A DNA stretch of 64,000 nt from DAOVXM01 sp963746255 (GTDB taxonomy: Bacteria; Chloroflexota; Anaerolineae; Anaerolineales; UBA4823): the NCBI GenBank assembly GCA_963746255.1, contig CAVVAJ010000005.1, positions 434,001 through 498,000 on the forward strand, given 5' to 3'. Positions 48,381-57,969 of the stretch are shown one piece after another. A model generated the notes under the pieces. That model made no database searches. It was not told the DNA's origin and worked only from the letters and a program-made list of their open reading frames with translations. Position numbers and translations under genes: made by a program. Within the stretch, counting starts at the first letter, position 1; the number at the start of each line of letters is the position of its first letter.

Positions 48381-49784
48381 TTAGAATGCCCCCTTGCGCT
48401 GCAGCACGACCGGTATGGTTTTGAAAAGGATTTGAATATCCAACCACAGTGAGTAGTTTTGAATATAGTACAGGTCATCCTCTGTGTGCAGGTGGAGCAG
48501 TTTATCGCTGCGCCCGTTGATTTGCCACCAGCCGGTGATGCCCTGCGGGACGGCAAAGCGTTTCTGCTGCCAGAGATTGTAATTGGATACCAGCACCGGG
48601 ATTTCAGGTCGCGGTCCGACCAGGCTCATATCCCCTCTGAGCACATTAAAGATCTGCGGCAGCTCATCCAAACTTGTCCGGCGGATAAAGTGACCTACGC
48701 GCGTGATGCGCGGGTCGTCAGGTGTTTTGTGGATCAAATTCCCCTCATCGTCATGTCTGATGACCTCGGAGAACTTGCCTTCTGCACCAGCCTGCATCGA
48801 CCTGAACTTGTACATCTCAAAGACTTTTCCGTTTTCACCTGCCCGTTTCTGCTTGAAGATCACCGGTCCCGGAGAATTGAGCTTGATCGCGACTGCTATC
48901 AGGAATAATAACGGCAGGGAGATGAGCAATGTCAGCGAGGCCACGAGCAAGTCGAATACCCGTTTTATCACCCGCTGGTATCCAGTCAAGGTGGGTGTTT
49001 TCAAGCTGATCATGGATACGCTGCCCAAATTCTCAACCCGCGAACCGTACATCAGCAGGCTAACGTAATCCGGGATGACCCACAGGTTGCTGGGTTTGTC
49101 GATAAGCTCGCCCACCAATTGCTGGACTCTTTCATAGGATTCGGCCGGTAAGGCAATTAAGACGTCGGTGATATCAAACTCCTCGAGAATACCGGGTGCC
49201 TGGTTTAAGCGACCTAGATGGCGGATGGATGCAGAATCGCCCGGGATGAGCTCCTCATCGGTTAAATATCCAACCAGTGTGATCCCCGCCCAGGATAGCT
49301 CATCTAATCTGGACAGCGCTTGCTGCGCGGCGTCACCTCCACCGATCAGCAGGACGCGCCGGGAACCACCTTTACCGTTTGCGGCGCCGAATGTGAAGGT
49401 GCGGAACAATATCCGCCAGCCAATCACCAGTGCGAATTCGAAACCGTAGAAATAGACTAAGAAGAGGCGCGAAATGCTTCTTTGGGTAAAATAGACAAAA
49501 CCTGCTAAGGCTAATGCGGCCAGGACATTTGCGACGGTCAACCGCTGGTATTCATCTGCTGCTGTGAATGCCCGGTCTGGATCATAAAGCGAAAAGAATA
49601 AATACGTTAGGGGATATGTGATTACTGCAACAGCTAATACGAGCGTGAGTCCTGGTTCGTAATATAATTCGAGACCAAATGGGAGGTTCAGACGAATCCA
49701 AATAGCCACCAGGACAGCGGCAATAACGCTGAAAATATCGAGCAGAATCGCCCAAATGATCAGGTTTGTGTTGCGGCTGAGCAT
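48381..49784 (-). CDS. Polyprenyl-phosphate sugar-1-phosphate transferase (exopolysaccharide priming)
   Basis: A 467-residue membrane enzyme that transfers a sugar phosphate to undecaprenyl phosphate to start exopolysaccharide or O-antigen synthesis. Four N-terminal helices (WAILLDIFSVIAAVLVA, LVLAVAVITYPLTYLFF and others), a CoA-binding-like Rossmann domain with VLLIGGGDAAQ (~148), and the catalytic sugar-transferase domain: KRVFDLLVASLTLLIS, KLNSPGPVIFKQKRAGENGK, MYKFRSM, RTSLDELPQIFNVLRGDMSL-VGPRP (~385) and a QGITGWWQINGR end. Length is normal for WcaJ/WbaP-type proteins. Confidence 0.9.
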   Translation of the reverse strand: MLSRNTNLIIWAILLDIFSVIAAVLVAIWIRLNLPFGLELYYEPGLTLVLAVAVITYPLTYLFFSLYDPDRAFTAADEYQRLTVANVLAALALAGFVYFTQRSISRLFLVYFYGFEFALVIGWRILFRTFTFGAANGKGGSRRVLLIGGGDAAQQALSRLDELSWAGITLVGYLTDEELIPGDSASIRHLGRLNQAPGILEEFDITDVLIALPAESYERVQQLVGELIDKPSNLWVIPDYVSLLMYGSRVENLGSVSMISLKTPTLTGYQRVIKRVFDLLVASLTLLISLPLLFLIAVAIKLNSPGPVIFKQKRAGENGKVFEMYKFRSMQAGAEGKFSEVIRHDDEGNLIHKTPDDPRITRVGHFIRRTSLDELPQIFNVLRGDMSLVGPRPEIPVLVSNYNLWQQKRFAVPQGITGWWQINGRSDKLLHLHTEDDLYYIQNYSLWLDIQILFKTIPVVLQRKGAF

Positions 49785-49959
49785 TTTAAATTCCTGCCTT
49801 TGAAATCATCCTGGTCGTATCATACTTGCCTGAATCCTTATCGTCAAGATTTGGGTATACCAACGCCACCCTACAAATCCACAAGTTATAATTCTTATAG
49901 TGAACAAATTTCAGTTGTACAAATTCGGAACAATATGAATCGGATTACTGTGACAGTAT

Positions 49960-51786
49960 ATGCGGCCAATTCTGAAGATTGACCTAACTACAAAAGATAG
50001 CGAGCATTATGAGATCCCGGCTAGCTGGCAGGCAGATTATTTAGGAGGTGCTTCGCTCGCAGCCAGGATTTTATTCGATGAGCTCCACGCGACACTCGAT
50101 CCATTATCGCCGAGTTCACCATTATTATTCATGACGGGTCCATTGACCGGCACGTCTGGTCCCGCAGTAGGCCGTTTTGTGATCTGTGGGAAGTCTCCGG
50201 CGACAAACCTGTGGGCCGAATCGAACTGCGGTGGGTTTTGGGGACCTGAGCTCAGGAAAGCAGGTTATGACGGGTTGTGGGTTACAGGCCAGTCTGAAGA
50301 GCCAGTCTACATATGGATCAATGACGACCGTGTCGAAATCCGCTCAGCAGAACACATCTGGGGATTGGAGACTTACCAGACCCAAGCAGCGGTGCGTGAG
50401 GATATCCATGAGAGCCGTGCCCGGATTGCTGTTATTGGCCCTGCAGGCGAGAAATCAATCCCATTTTCGCTGATCTTGACCGACCATGGTCGCGTTGCAG
50501 GGCGAACCGGCATGGGGGCGGTCATGGGCTCCAAGAACCTGAAAGCAGTCGCCGTGCGCGGCTCCGGGAAGGTACCCATCGCTCTGCCGGATGAATTCAT
50601 CCCTCTTCGTTCAAGCGTCAACCGCAAGCTACGTGGGGATCCAGTTTCAGTCTTGCTGCGTGAGCTGGGTACTTCCGGCTCGGCTGATTATTTCGATTAC
50701 CTTGGGGAGATGCCTAAACGATATTTCCAGCGCAGCGTCTTCCCTGGTGCGGATAAGGTTACCGGCTCCAGCTTGACGGAGAAGTATCTAACTGGCGTCA
50801 GCACCTGCCACGCTTGCGTCATTGCTTGTGGGCGGGTGGTAAATCTTGGCGATCCTGAAACACCCTCATCACACGCTGATCAAAAAGGTCCCGAATATGA
50901 GACGATGGTTGGTTTTGGTCCTAACCTTTGGATAGACGATCTGGAATTTGTCACGCAGATGGGCGATTTATGCGACCGCTATGGCATGGACACGATCAGC
51001 CTGAGCAATACGATTGGATTGGTCTGCTCATTATTTGAACAAGGCGTAATCAATGTCGAGGACACGTTGGGTTTGGTTTTGGATTGGGGGAACAAAGAAA
51101 CAGTTGAGCAGCTAGTCCACCAAACTGCACGCTTAGACGGGTTCGGGAAGTTCATATCTGAGGGCGCCGCGCGTCTTGGAATGCGCTTTGCTGCCGAGCG
51201 AGAAGCAGTACAGGTGAATGGCTTAGAAGTTCCCTACCATGACCTGCGTGGTTCTTCAGGTATGGCTTTGGTATATGCCACATCGCCGCGCGGGGCCTGT
51301 CACAATCAATCGGATTATTTTCTAGTGGATATCGGTCAAGTCGAAGAGAGCCTGGGCTTAAAAATGTACCACCGCTTGGCAGGCGCCGAGAAGGCTAGAA
51401 ACGTAGCCATACACCAGAATTGGAGAACCGTCTCTAATTCACTGGTCATTTGTATCTTAGCAAACGTTCCACCAGAGGATCTCCTGCAGTTGGTCAATAC
51501 CAGCACTGGCTATCAGCTTACGCTTCCCGACCTGCTGTTAGCCGGCGAACGCGGTTGGAACCTCAAACGCATTATCAATAATAAACTTGGACTGGAGCCT
51601 GGGTCCGAAAAATTACCTGCAAAATTGCTCCAACCATTTGAAGACGCACGCGGTGAAATGGATGGTTTTGCACCCGATATTGTATCCATGCTCAGCGCGT
51701 ACTACCAAGCCAGGGGCTGGGATCCATTCACAGGCTCACCAACTGAGCAGACGAAACGGAAATTGGGTCTGGAATGGGTAAATTGA
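49960..51786 (+). CDS. Aldehyde:ferredoxin oxidoreductase (tungsten, AOR family)
   Basis: A 608-residue AOR-family enzyme oxidising aldehydes (or related substrates) with ferredoxin. LGGASLAARILFDE, TGPLTGTSGPAVGRF, the pterin-binding NCGGFWGPELRKAGYD (~85), GPAGEKSIPFSLI (~168), GRTGMGAVMGSKNLKAV (~183), and cluster cysteines CHACVIAC (~285) with a later cysteine at SLVICILANV (~490). The usual conserved ExxH of canonical AOR is not obvious, so the subtype may differ. The ATG at 49960 gives MRPILKIDLTTKD. The gene pairs with nnr 60 bases downstream. Confidence 0.9.
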   Translation: MRPILKIDLTTKDSEHYEIPASWQADYLGGASLAARILFDELHATLDPLSPSSPLLFMTGPLTGTSGPAVGRFVICGKSPATNLWAESNCGGFWGPELRKAGYDGLWVTGQSEEPVYIWINDDRVEIRSAEHIWGLETYQTQAAVREDIHESRARIAVIGPAGEKSIPFSLILTDHGRVAGRTGMGAVMGSKNLKAVAVRGSGKVPIALPDEFIPLRSSVNRKLRGDPVSVLLRELGTSGSADYFDYLGEMPKRYFQRSVFPGADKVTGSSLTEKYLTGVSTCHACVIACGRVVNLGDPETPSSHADQKGPEYETMVGFGPNLWIDDLEFVTQMGDLCDRYGMDTISLSNTIGLVCSLFEQGVINVEDTLGLVLDWGNKETVEQLVHQTARLDGFGKFISEGAARLGMRFAAEREAVQVNGLEVPYHDLRGSSGMALVYATSPRGACHNQSDYFLVDIGQVEESLGLKMYHRLAGAEKARNVAIHQNWRTVSNSLVICILANVPPEDLLQLVNTSTGYQLTLPDLLLAGERGWNLKRIINNKLGLEPGSEKLPAKLLQPFEDARGEMDGFAPDIVSMLSAYYQARGWDPFTGSPTEQTKRKLGLEWVN

Positions 51787-51844
51787 CTATGGATAAGCGA
51801 CCCAGAATTCAACTAAGTGACAATTATGTCTGATGTGAGGGCTG

Positions 51845-53449
51845 ATGAACGAGATTAAGTATGTCAGCGTTGCTGAAATGGTCAGCATTGAACGCGAAGC
51901 GACTACGCTTGGATTAAGCTATGAGCAGATGATGGAAAACGCTGGCCGTGGGTTGGCAGATGTCGTATCCGATCGCTATGACCATTTGAAGGGGCAGTTG
52001 ATAATCGGTTTAGTTGGTTCGGGGAATAACGGCGGGGACACACTGGTTGCGCTAGCCTATCTGGCGTCTTGGGGGTGGAAGGTCTGTGCGTATATCGTCA
52101 GGGACCGTGATCCGGATGATCCGTTGATGGCTAGTGTGCTGGAGGTTGGGGGTGAGATTGCTATCATTAATCAAGATTCCAAATTTCGTGAACTAGCTCG
52201 CCTCATCCGTTCAGCATGTTTAATCTTGGATGGTGTACTGGGGACCGGGATTAAACTACCACTGCGCGGGGAAATCATGGATGTCCTGACCTTCGTGAAG
52301 GAAGGGTTGGCTGCATTGGATAATCCTCCGCTGATTGTAGCTGTAGATTGCCCTTCGGGAATAGACTGTGACACTGGAGAAGCCGCAGCGGAGTGTTTGG
52401 CAGCCGATATGACGGTAACTATGGCAGCATATAAACGGGGGCTGCTGCGCTTCCCCGCCCACAAGTTTGCAGGTGAGATTGTATTAGTTGGGATAGGTTT
52501 GACCCAGGATAACCAATCTTGGACATCCATCAAACGTGAGGTGGCGTCGCAACCACAGGTGGCGAAGCTATTGCCGCCACGCCCACCTGATGCGCATAAA
52601 GGCACCTTTGGTACCGCATTGATTATCGCTGGGTCACTGAATTACACCGGTGCAGTATTGTTGGCAGGTGAGGCAGCTTACCGCAGTGGGGCTGGTTTGG
52701 TAACACTAGGGGTCAGCACACCATTGCATTCGCTATTAGCGGGAGAGCTTCCTGAAGCGACATGGCTGCTGCTGCCCCATGAGCAGGGTGCGATAGCTGA
52801 AAATGCCGTCGATACGATCATCTCAAGCCTGGGGCGGACGAGCGCGATTTTGTTTGGTCCGGGATTCGGTCTGGCGCCGGCTACTCAGCGATTTGTTGGC
52901 AGATTGCTCACCGAATTCGATGCCATAAATGAAACTGGTGGGGATTCGGCTGAAGATCCACTGCCATCCTTTACGATCGATGCAGATGGCTTAAAGCTGA
53001 TGGCTCAATACCCCGGGTGGGCAGATATGCTGCCGTCACCGGCCGTCATAACCCCACATCCAGGCGAGATGGCAGTGCTCACCGGACGCAGTTTGGTGGA
53101 TATTCAATCTAATCGGGTGGAGATTGCAGAGGCGTACGCAAAACAATGGGGACATGTCGTTGTGCTCAAAGGAGCGTTTACGATTGTTGCCGCCCCTGAT
53201 GGAAAGACAACGGTTATCCCGGTCGCATCCGCAGCATTGGCACGGGCGGGAACGGGGGATGTCCTCGCCGGGCTGATCGTCGGTCTGCGTGCCCAAGGAA
53301 TGGACGCCTATTCTGCATCCATCGCGGGTGCCTGGATACATGCTCAGGGTGGTTTAAGGGCTCAGGCGACCCTCGGGAACAGCGCCTGTGTGTTGGCCGG
53401 AGATGTCTTACATGGAGCAGTGGAGGTGCTTGGCCAGATTCACGATTAG
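51845..53449 (+). CDS. nnr: Bifunctional NAD(P)HX epimerase/dehydratase Nnr
   Basis: A 534-residue repair enzyme that converts hydrated NAD(P)H back to NAD(P)H. The N-terminal epimerase domain has MMENAGRGLADVV, GSGNNGGDTLVALAYL (~58) and DCPSGIDCDTGE (~168). The C-terminal ADP-dependent dehydratase (ribokinase-like) has HKGTFGTALIIAGSLNYTGA (~255), ILFGPGFG, TPHPGEMAVLTG (~400), VLKGAFTIV and the catalytic RAGTGDVLAGLIVGL (~465). Length and order are normal. Nearby AOR and redox genes make co-expression sensible but no functional link is required. Confidence 0.92.
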   Translation: MNEIKYVSVAEMVSIEREATTLGLSYEQMMENAGRGLADVVSDRYDHLKGQLIIGLVGSGNNGGDTLVALAYLASWGWKVCAYIVRDRDPDDPLMASVLEVGGEIAIINQDSKFRELARLIRSACLILDGVLGTGIKLPLRGEIMDVLTFVKEGLAALDNPPLIVAVDCPSGIDCDTGEAAAECLAADMTVTMAAYKRGLLRFPAHKFAGEIVLVGIGLTQDNQSWTSIKREVASQPQVAKLLPPRPPDAHKGTFGTALIIAGSLNYTGAVLLAGEAAYRSGAGLVTLGVSTPLHSLLAGELPEATWLLLPHEQGAIAENAVDTIISSLGRTSAILFGPGFGLAPATQRFVGRLLTEFDAINETGGDSAEDPLPSFTIDADGLKLMAQYPGWADMLPSPAVITPHPGEMAVLTGRSLVDIQSNRVEIAEAYAKQWGHVVVLKGAFTIVAAPDGKTTVIPVASAALARAGTGDVLAGLIVGLRAQGMDAYSASIAGAWIHAQGGLRAQATLGNSACVLAGDVLHGAVEVLGQIHD

Positions 53450-53457
53450 GGGATAAC

Positions 53458-53496
53458 AAAAAAACAACACCCACAAGATTTAAAGATGGGTGTTGT
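53458..53496 (-). terminator. Rho-independent terminator for the YtxH gene
   Basis: A perfect ten-base stem (ACAACACCCA 53464-53473 with TGGGTGTTGT 53487-53496) and a 13-base loop. Read on the minus strand it is followed by seven T (53458-53464 as A on +). It also lies eight bases after nnr and may weakly terminate that transcript. Confidence 0.8.
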
Positions 53497-53548
53497 CCCA
53501 CTTAACAGAAGTAGATGAATATTTATTGGGAAATCTTTAGAACAAAGA

Positions 53549-53866
53549 TTATTTTTCTATTTTTTCTTCAACTTCAACAACGGTTTCTTCAAGCACAACC
53601 GGTTGTTCTGAACTGCTTTTTTGTACGCTCTGCACGCGTTCCTTTGCGGTGGCGGCGAAATCTTCCGCGCGGATCCGGACATCCTGCATAGCTTTTGTTG
53701 CTGATTCAGAAGCTTTGGTTTTTACCTCGGTGCTTTTGTCAAGGATGATCGTCCGCGTTTCTTCGCCTGATTGGGGAGCGAGCAGGAGAGCAGTAGCCGC
53801 GCCAACCAACCCGCCGATCATGAAGCCGATTACGAATGCCCCAAAATCATTATCTTCACTAGCCAT
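53549..53866 (-). CDS. YtxH-domain protein
   Basis: A 105-residue protein with one N-terminal helix rich in glycine (FVIGFMIGGLVGAATALLLAPQSG, written as its core GFMIGGLVGAATALLLAP) typical of YtxH, a stress-associated family of unknown function. The rest is an amphipathic helix with repeated K/T/E residues (SATKAMQDVRIRAEDFAATA) and an acidic tail. AGGAGA precedes the ATG. It lies downstream of a membrane protein and before a terminator. Confidence 0.85.
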   Translation of the reverse strand: MASEDNDFGAFVIGFMIGGLVGAATALLLAPQSGEETRTIILDKSTEVKTKASESATKAMQDVRIRAEDFAATAKERVQSVQKSSSEQPVVLEETVVEVEEKIEK

Positions 53867-53890
53867 AATTAATCTCCTTTGGTGTTCGCT

Positions 53891-54355
53891 TTATTTTTTT
53901 CGGGTTAATCCAAGAACGAATAATAACTGGCGCAATCCAGCCGTATATTCATTCATCTTTATCACAGGTTCAACAACGGTATCACTTAGGAAAGCTGTTG
54001 TTCCTCGTAATGTATTCGCCGTTTCATTGGTAGATTCAAGGATCGGTTTTATCTCATTTTGAAGTAAATTCGTCAGACGTGCCAATTGAACCATCAGGAT
54101 GACTAATACCAGACCGATAAATAAGGATTGGATAGCAAAGATAATAATAAATACGTCTCTTATCCGGGCAACGTAGATTTGCGGGGTGTTGGGGTTGAGC
54201 AGAAAGATGATCAACCCTACGAATATTAGAATCGCAACAAAGACAATGATTGCGATCACAATTATTGTTGTTCGCTGGCGCCGTAATAGTTCTGGATCCT
54301 GAACTTGCCCGTCGGTCAATTGTTGGCTAACTGGTGCGATGCTGCCCTCTGTCAT
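53891..54355 (-). CDS. Membrane protein with two helices, unknown
   Basis: A 154-residue protein with a cytosolic N-terminus, a helix TTIIVIAIIVFVAILIFV (~30-50), a second helix VFIIIFAIQSLFIGLVLVIL (~68-90), and a C-terminal amphipathic stretch NEIKPILESTNETANTLRGT that looks like the DUF948-type coiled coil. It is probably co-transcribed with the YtxH gene 24 bases downstream. DUF948 and YtxH proteins often co-occur (established), but the match here is loose. Confidence 0.65.
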   Translation of the reverse strand: MTEGSIAPVSQQLTDGQVQDPELLRRQRTTIIVIAIIVFVAILIFVGLIIFLLNPNTPQIYVARIRDVFIIIFAIQSLFIGLVLVILMVQLARLTNLLQNEIKPILESTNETANTLRGTTAFLSDTVVEPVIKMNEYTAGLRQLLFVLGLTRKK

Positions 54356-54440
54356 AACTTTTTTATTCTACCATAGAATGATTGACCTACGCCCTTGAGC
54401 TGTCCGTTAAGCGACCTCGTAAAAGAGATCTTTTCAAATA

Positions 54441-54470
54441 AAAAAAACAGTGCTGGAAACTCCAGCACTG
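54441..54470 (-). terminator. Rho-independent terminator for the large lipoprotein gene
   Basis: Perfect ten-base stem CAGTGCTGGA (54448-54457) with TCCAGCACTG (54461-54470), loop of three. Read on the minus strand it is followed by eight T. It lies 30 bases past the stop at 54500. Confidence 0.85.
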
Positions 54471-54499
54471 GAATAGAACACTACTTCAAACCTGCTTTT

Positions 54500-56770
54500 C
54501 TACCGATCTGGTAGCCAGCCTCCAAACCAGGTCGATAACGTGACCTCAGCTGGTTTACCATGAATTGATGCAGATTTATCCTGTAGAGCTGCAGGAGGAT
54601 AGTAGTCTCCCGAAATTAAACCGTTGATCCAATCGCGTTGGTTGAGGACATTCAAGAATGCGTTATAGATATCTAGCTGTTCCTGCAGGTCTCTGGATAT
54701 GGAGGGTATGTCTTCACTTGGACGGCTGAGTTTGTGGATATCCAGACAGCCTCCTTGAGGATCCGGGAGGCACGCAGTCGCCGCTCCATCAGCGGATGGA
54801 TAGGCAATACGCAGAAGGATCGGGATCTGCTTCTCGGAGATAACCGGGTATAGTCCATCATCCAAAAGACGGGCGATTTCCACTTCGAGATCTGCTTGGA
54901 GAGGTTCATTGTTTCCGGATAAAGGTTCATTTATCGTAATATACAGCTGGTCAAATTGAGCCAAATCCAAATAAACACCATTCATCAACTGCGTATAGTC
55001 AGTTGACCAAATAATTTGTCCATCAAAACGATTGCGCACCTCTTTTAGAAGTGCATCCCAGCGCTGCTGGGCATCTGCCGGGACTCCAGACGGTGTGCCA
55101 TCTGCTAAACTGCCACCCGGTAAAGCTGGAGCGATGGTTTCGCCATCAATGACAAGAGTTTGTAGATTGTATCTAGATGCCATCGAGGCATGGTGCAGCA
55201 GGTAGTTGCGGTATTGTTCGAACCAAACCTGCCACCAAGCATAATCACGTACCGCTTCAAGCCACCAAGTCTCTTGATCGATTGGGAAGTTGAGCGCTGG
55301 TTTAAGTCCGACAGCTAAATCATTTGTTTGGCTCGCAAGTATTTGCTGCTCCGTATCAAACCAGAGTGGATCTCGTCCAGGTACCTGTTCAAGGATAGGT
55401 GGTGTGTTTCCTGTCACACTCCAGGTCGGAGATAAGGCGATCCAATTTGCCCCGTTGGAGCGGATCTCGCTTATTGCCAGTGGCATTCGTGCATTCCAAG
55501 ATGGATGGTAAGCAGCTTGCATCTCGATGCCGGCGATAAAACTATCGCCACGGGGGATGATATTTTCTGTTATTACTCCGGGCTCGGTAAGCGGGGTATC
55601 TAACCATGCCCAGTTGTCAACCTGGATCGAAACTGTTTGCGGAGTATCTGCAGAGGGGATGGAGCGCCCCGGATTGTTTGGACCAGCCGTGAATAAATCA
55701 TCGGCTGAACCGCATTGATTGTTCCGGCAAATCCGGTATTTTAACGTATCCAGGATATGCAATGGGCTGTTCAATACGTAAACCCAGCGAGTTTCGCTAA
55801 GCCTCCATAAAGGTACGGGTTCGGTCCAACCGATTAGTGGGTTGAACTGAATGGACAGCGTGTCGTTGGCAATTGTTGCCGGTGGGATGCTGATGTCAAA
55901 CGCTAATGGAGCTTGGCTGTTTTCGTACCAATTCTCGATTGTGTCAGAGATGGTAGTGTCCTCGTCTGGAATGATCAAATCCCGCACAACAACCATTCCT
56001 TCCGAAGATTTCTCTGCGTTCCATAATCCATCGCCAAGTGTGTAGAGATAGTGAAGATGTGCGCCAGCAGGCAGCTGCAGCGTGGTGGAATAGCGGTAAT
56101 CAGCGAAAGCATCTAGTGCGGGCATCCGGGAGGCGATCGTGCTCACACCGGAAGACAAATCAGCGAATGTGTTACCAGTCTGGTATAGGTCCCCGGCTAA
56201 ACGGATCGGAATCGCGGGAACTGTGTTTTCAGGTGCTTGGACATCGAATGTAATCTTTACCAATTGGGCTGGTTCAAGGCTGAAGGAGGCAGGCGTTGTA
56301 GAATCAGGAGCGACAATGGCACCTTGTTGGAATGTATGGTAGCTGCCGTCAACTGCATATACGGCCATGTTGTGGGTACCTGGTGGAAGACCTTCGATGA
56401 GATAGGCGCCGTCCGCCGATGTAAAGACCTGCATCCCTCCAGCAGCTACGAGCAGATTTGGAATGGGTTGTCCAGTTTTATTATCGCTAACTTGCCCCAT
56501 TATTCTTCCGGTTGGGCCATTGAAATTGGTATCTGTCCAGCGAGAAATTTGGTCAACAACACTGCCCTCTTCATGGACATGATACAGACGGTAACGAACT
56601 TGACGCCCATCAGAGGTGTGTTCCTCCATGGGAGCGGAAGAAGTTTCTCTAGAATAGCGATACTTGATTACAGATCCGATTTTCAGTGGGACCGTCACTG
56701 AGAATGTGCGCTCCGCTTCCAAAACCATTGGATGGTTTTCCACATTTAAGGCGAAGTCCCGTAACTTCAT
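54500..56770 (-). CDS. Large secreted carbohydrate-active-like protein, C-terminal main part
   Basis: A 756-residue open frame. It starts MKLRDFALNVENHPMVLEAE, but this start is probably an artefact of a frameshift (see the N-terminal part). Domains: a beta-sandwich ending VIKYRYSRE (~40), a carboxypeptidase-regulatory-like domain GQVSDNKTGQPIPNLLVAAGG (in part, ~92), a repeat of starch-binding-like folds, and a C-terminal barrel from ~410. The barrel has SNGANWIALSPTWSV, VGLKPALNFP, WWQVWFEQYRNYLLHHA and LVIDGETIAPALPGG, reminiscent of GH113-type hydrolases with a glutamate at DGET. Specific activity not assignable. Lipid anchoring is expected from the upstream lipobox. Confidence 0.7.
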   Translation of the reverse strand: MKLRDFALNVENHPMVLEAERTFSVTVPLKIGSVIKYRYSRETSSAPMEEHTSDGRQVRYRLYHVHEEGSVVDQISRWTDTNFNGPTGRIMGQVSDNKTGQPIPNLLVAAGGMQVFTSADGAYLIEGLPPGTHNMAVYAVDGSYHTFQQGAIVAPDSTTPASFSLEPAQLVKITFDVQAPENTVPAIPIRLAGDLYQTGNTFADLSSGVSTIASRMPALDAFADYRYSTTLQLPAGAHLHYLYTLGDGLWNAEKSSEGMVVVRDLIIPDEDTTISDTIENWYENSQAPLAFDISIPPATIANDTLSIQFNPLIGWTEPVPLWRLSETRWVYVLNSPLHILDTLKYRICRNNQCGSADDLFTAGPNNPGRSIPSADTPQTVSIQVDNWAWLDTPLTEPGVITENIIPRGDSFIAGIEMQAAYHPSWNARMPLAISEIRSNGANWIALSPTWSVTGNTPPILEQVPGRDPLWFDTEQQILASQTNDLAVGLKPALNFPIDQETWWLEAVRDYAWWQVWFEQYRNYLLHHASMASRYNLQTLVIDGETIAPALPGGSLADGTPSGVPADAQQRWDALLKEVRNRFDGQIIWSTDYTQLMNGVYLDLAQFDQLYITINEPLSGNNEPLQADLEVEIARLLDDGLYPVISEKQIPILLRIAYPSADGAATACLPDPQGGCLDIHKLSRPSEDIPSISRDLQEQLDIYNAFLNVLNQRDWINGLISGDYYPPAALQDKSASIHGKPAEVTLSTWFGGWLPDR

Positions 56771-57053
56771 CGAGAATATTCAGGATGACTTGTTCATCTT
56801 CGGGGGTATTCTCTGGTATCACTACGGAGAAAGTGACCTCGACGTCACGTTGCGGTTCGTCGAAAACTTGGGGTGTAGGAATGTCGATATCTGTGTTAGA
56901 GATATATGATTCTATGGTAGAACAAGCTGACAACCCCAGGCTCAGTATGATTGCATAGAAAACAAATGCAAAAAATGCTATTGATCGTCTCGACACGATA
57001 AGAACTCTGGGTGCTCTGAAAATTGAGTAACGCAATTTTGATTTGTCGCTCAC
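56760..57053 (-). CDS. N-terminal lipoprotein part, frameshifted from the large protein
   Basis: The frame at 57053 encodes MSDKSKLRYSIFRAPRVL, a hydrophobic signal FFAFVFYAIILSLG and the lipobox LGLSAC, then VEVTFSVVIPENTPEDEQVI and NILDEVTGL. Past this point it reads RLKCGKPSNG, nonsense for the fold. The other frame gives ALNVENHPMVLEAE, the expected continuation of the first beta-sandwich. One extra C in CTTCGCC near 56755 explains the shift. Joined, the protein would be about 850 residues. It may be a sequencing indel. Confidence 0.7.
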
Positions 57054-57865
57054 ACTGAAATCTCCGATTTTATAAGCTGCAGCATTAATTCAATATTCGG
57101 GATTTCTGCTGCCGGAATACTCATGCTTGGGTAATCACGAAATTCTATCATTAGGTTGCCGGATTGAAGGTCGATCTGTTTAATCTGCCGCCAGTAATAT
57201 GCTCGATTTTGAGCAGATTTACCGTTGTTCAGAGAGAAATGCTGTTTGTCGATACCAATTGGACCGAAGGAGAGCGTTTCTCCAGACCGAAATTCGCGCT
57301 CGAATCTCTTGAGTAATATTGGATATACTTTCAATTTGATATGGGACAGCAAACTCGCTGTATCAGAAATATCATCCTGTATCTTTATTGTTTCTCCATT
57401 GCCGTAGTGCAGTATGCCTGTATGGATGGGGGGCAAATGAAGCCGGAAAAAATATGGTTGTATAGTGATCGCACTGACACCGGTTATCTCTTCCCAGGTG
57501 GCAGTTTTCACCCTACTTAGATGTATTACTATACCTTCATCATAAAGTGCCACAAATCGTCGCGAGTTGCGAAGACGATAATAGAAAAGACCCGAAAATA
57601 TGATGACCGCGATAAGGGACAGCACAAACCAGGGTTTGCTCCAAGTTTGTGCCGCAACTGGTCCATATTTCTGATTGCCATATGAAAACAGATAGCCAGC
57701 ATATAATAAGCTGCCAAGAATTGCGCATAGACCAGGTAAGAAAAATATGAATATATCACTATTTCGAAACTTGCGACCGCGATATGTCTTTATTAATGTC
57801 CAAGATTGGCTGCTTGATTTTTCGCCCATAGTTGCGTTGGTTATGTCAGTTTCCTTAAGATGCAA
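57050..57865 (-). CDS. Membrane protein with two helices and PH-like domains
   Basis: A 271-residue protein with two hydrophobic helices: FIFFLPGLCAILGSLLYAG (~40-60) and WFVLSLIAVIIFSGLFYY (~80-98). The soluble part has FVALYDEGIVIHLSRVKTATWEEITGV and, further on, SFGPIGIDKQHFSL, WRQIKQIDLQSGNLMIE, a repeated beta pattern like DUF6585/PH-type domains. Function unknown. Its stop overlaps the start of the lipoprotein gene by four bases. A start at methionine 13 is possible. Confidence 0.65.
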   Translation of the reverse strand: MHLKETDITNATMGEKSSSQSWTLIKTYRGRKFRNSDIFIFFLPGLCAILGSLLYAGYLFSYGNQKYGPVAAQTWSKPWFVLSLIAVIIFSGLFYYRLRNSRRFVALYDEGIVIHLSRVKTATWEEITGVSAITIQPYFFRLHLPPIHTGILHYGNGETIKIQDDISDTASLLSHIKLKVYPILLKRFEREFRSGETLSFGPIGIDKQHFSLNNGKSAQNRAYYWRQIKQIDLQSGNLMIEFRDYPSMSIPAAEIPNIELMLQLIKSEISV

Positions 57866-57903
57866 TGATTATGCCATTAATCATTTGCGTGAAATTAACC
57901 AAA

Positions 57904-57949
57904 TCTCCGAGTCAGTGAATTAGTGATATCCAAAGAGCTGACTCGGAGA
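57904..57949. repeat. Perfect 12-base inverted repeat
   Basis: TCTCCGAGTCAG (57904-57915) and CTGACTCGGAGA (57938-57949) separated by 22 bases. No T run follows on either strand, so it is not a standard terminator for the DUF35 gene ending at 57970, although it may function as one with a factor. It also precedes the membrane-protein gene at 57865 and could act in its leader. Confidence 0.7.
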
Positions 57950-57969
57950 GTGGTTGCGGTATGTAAATA

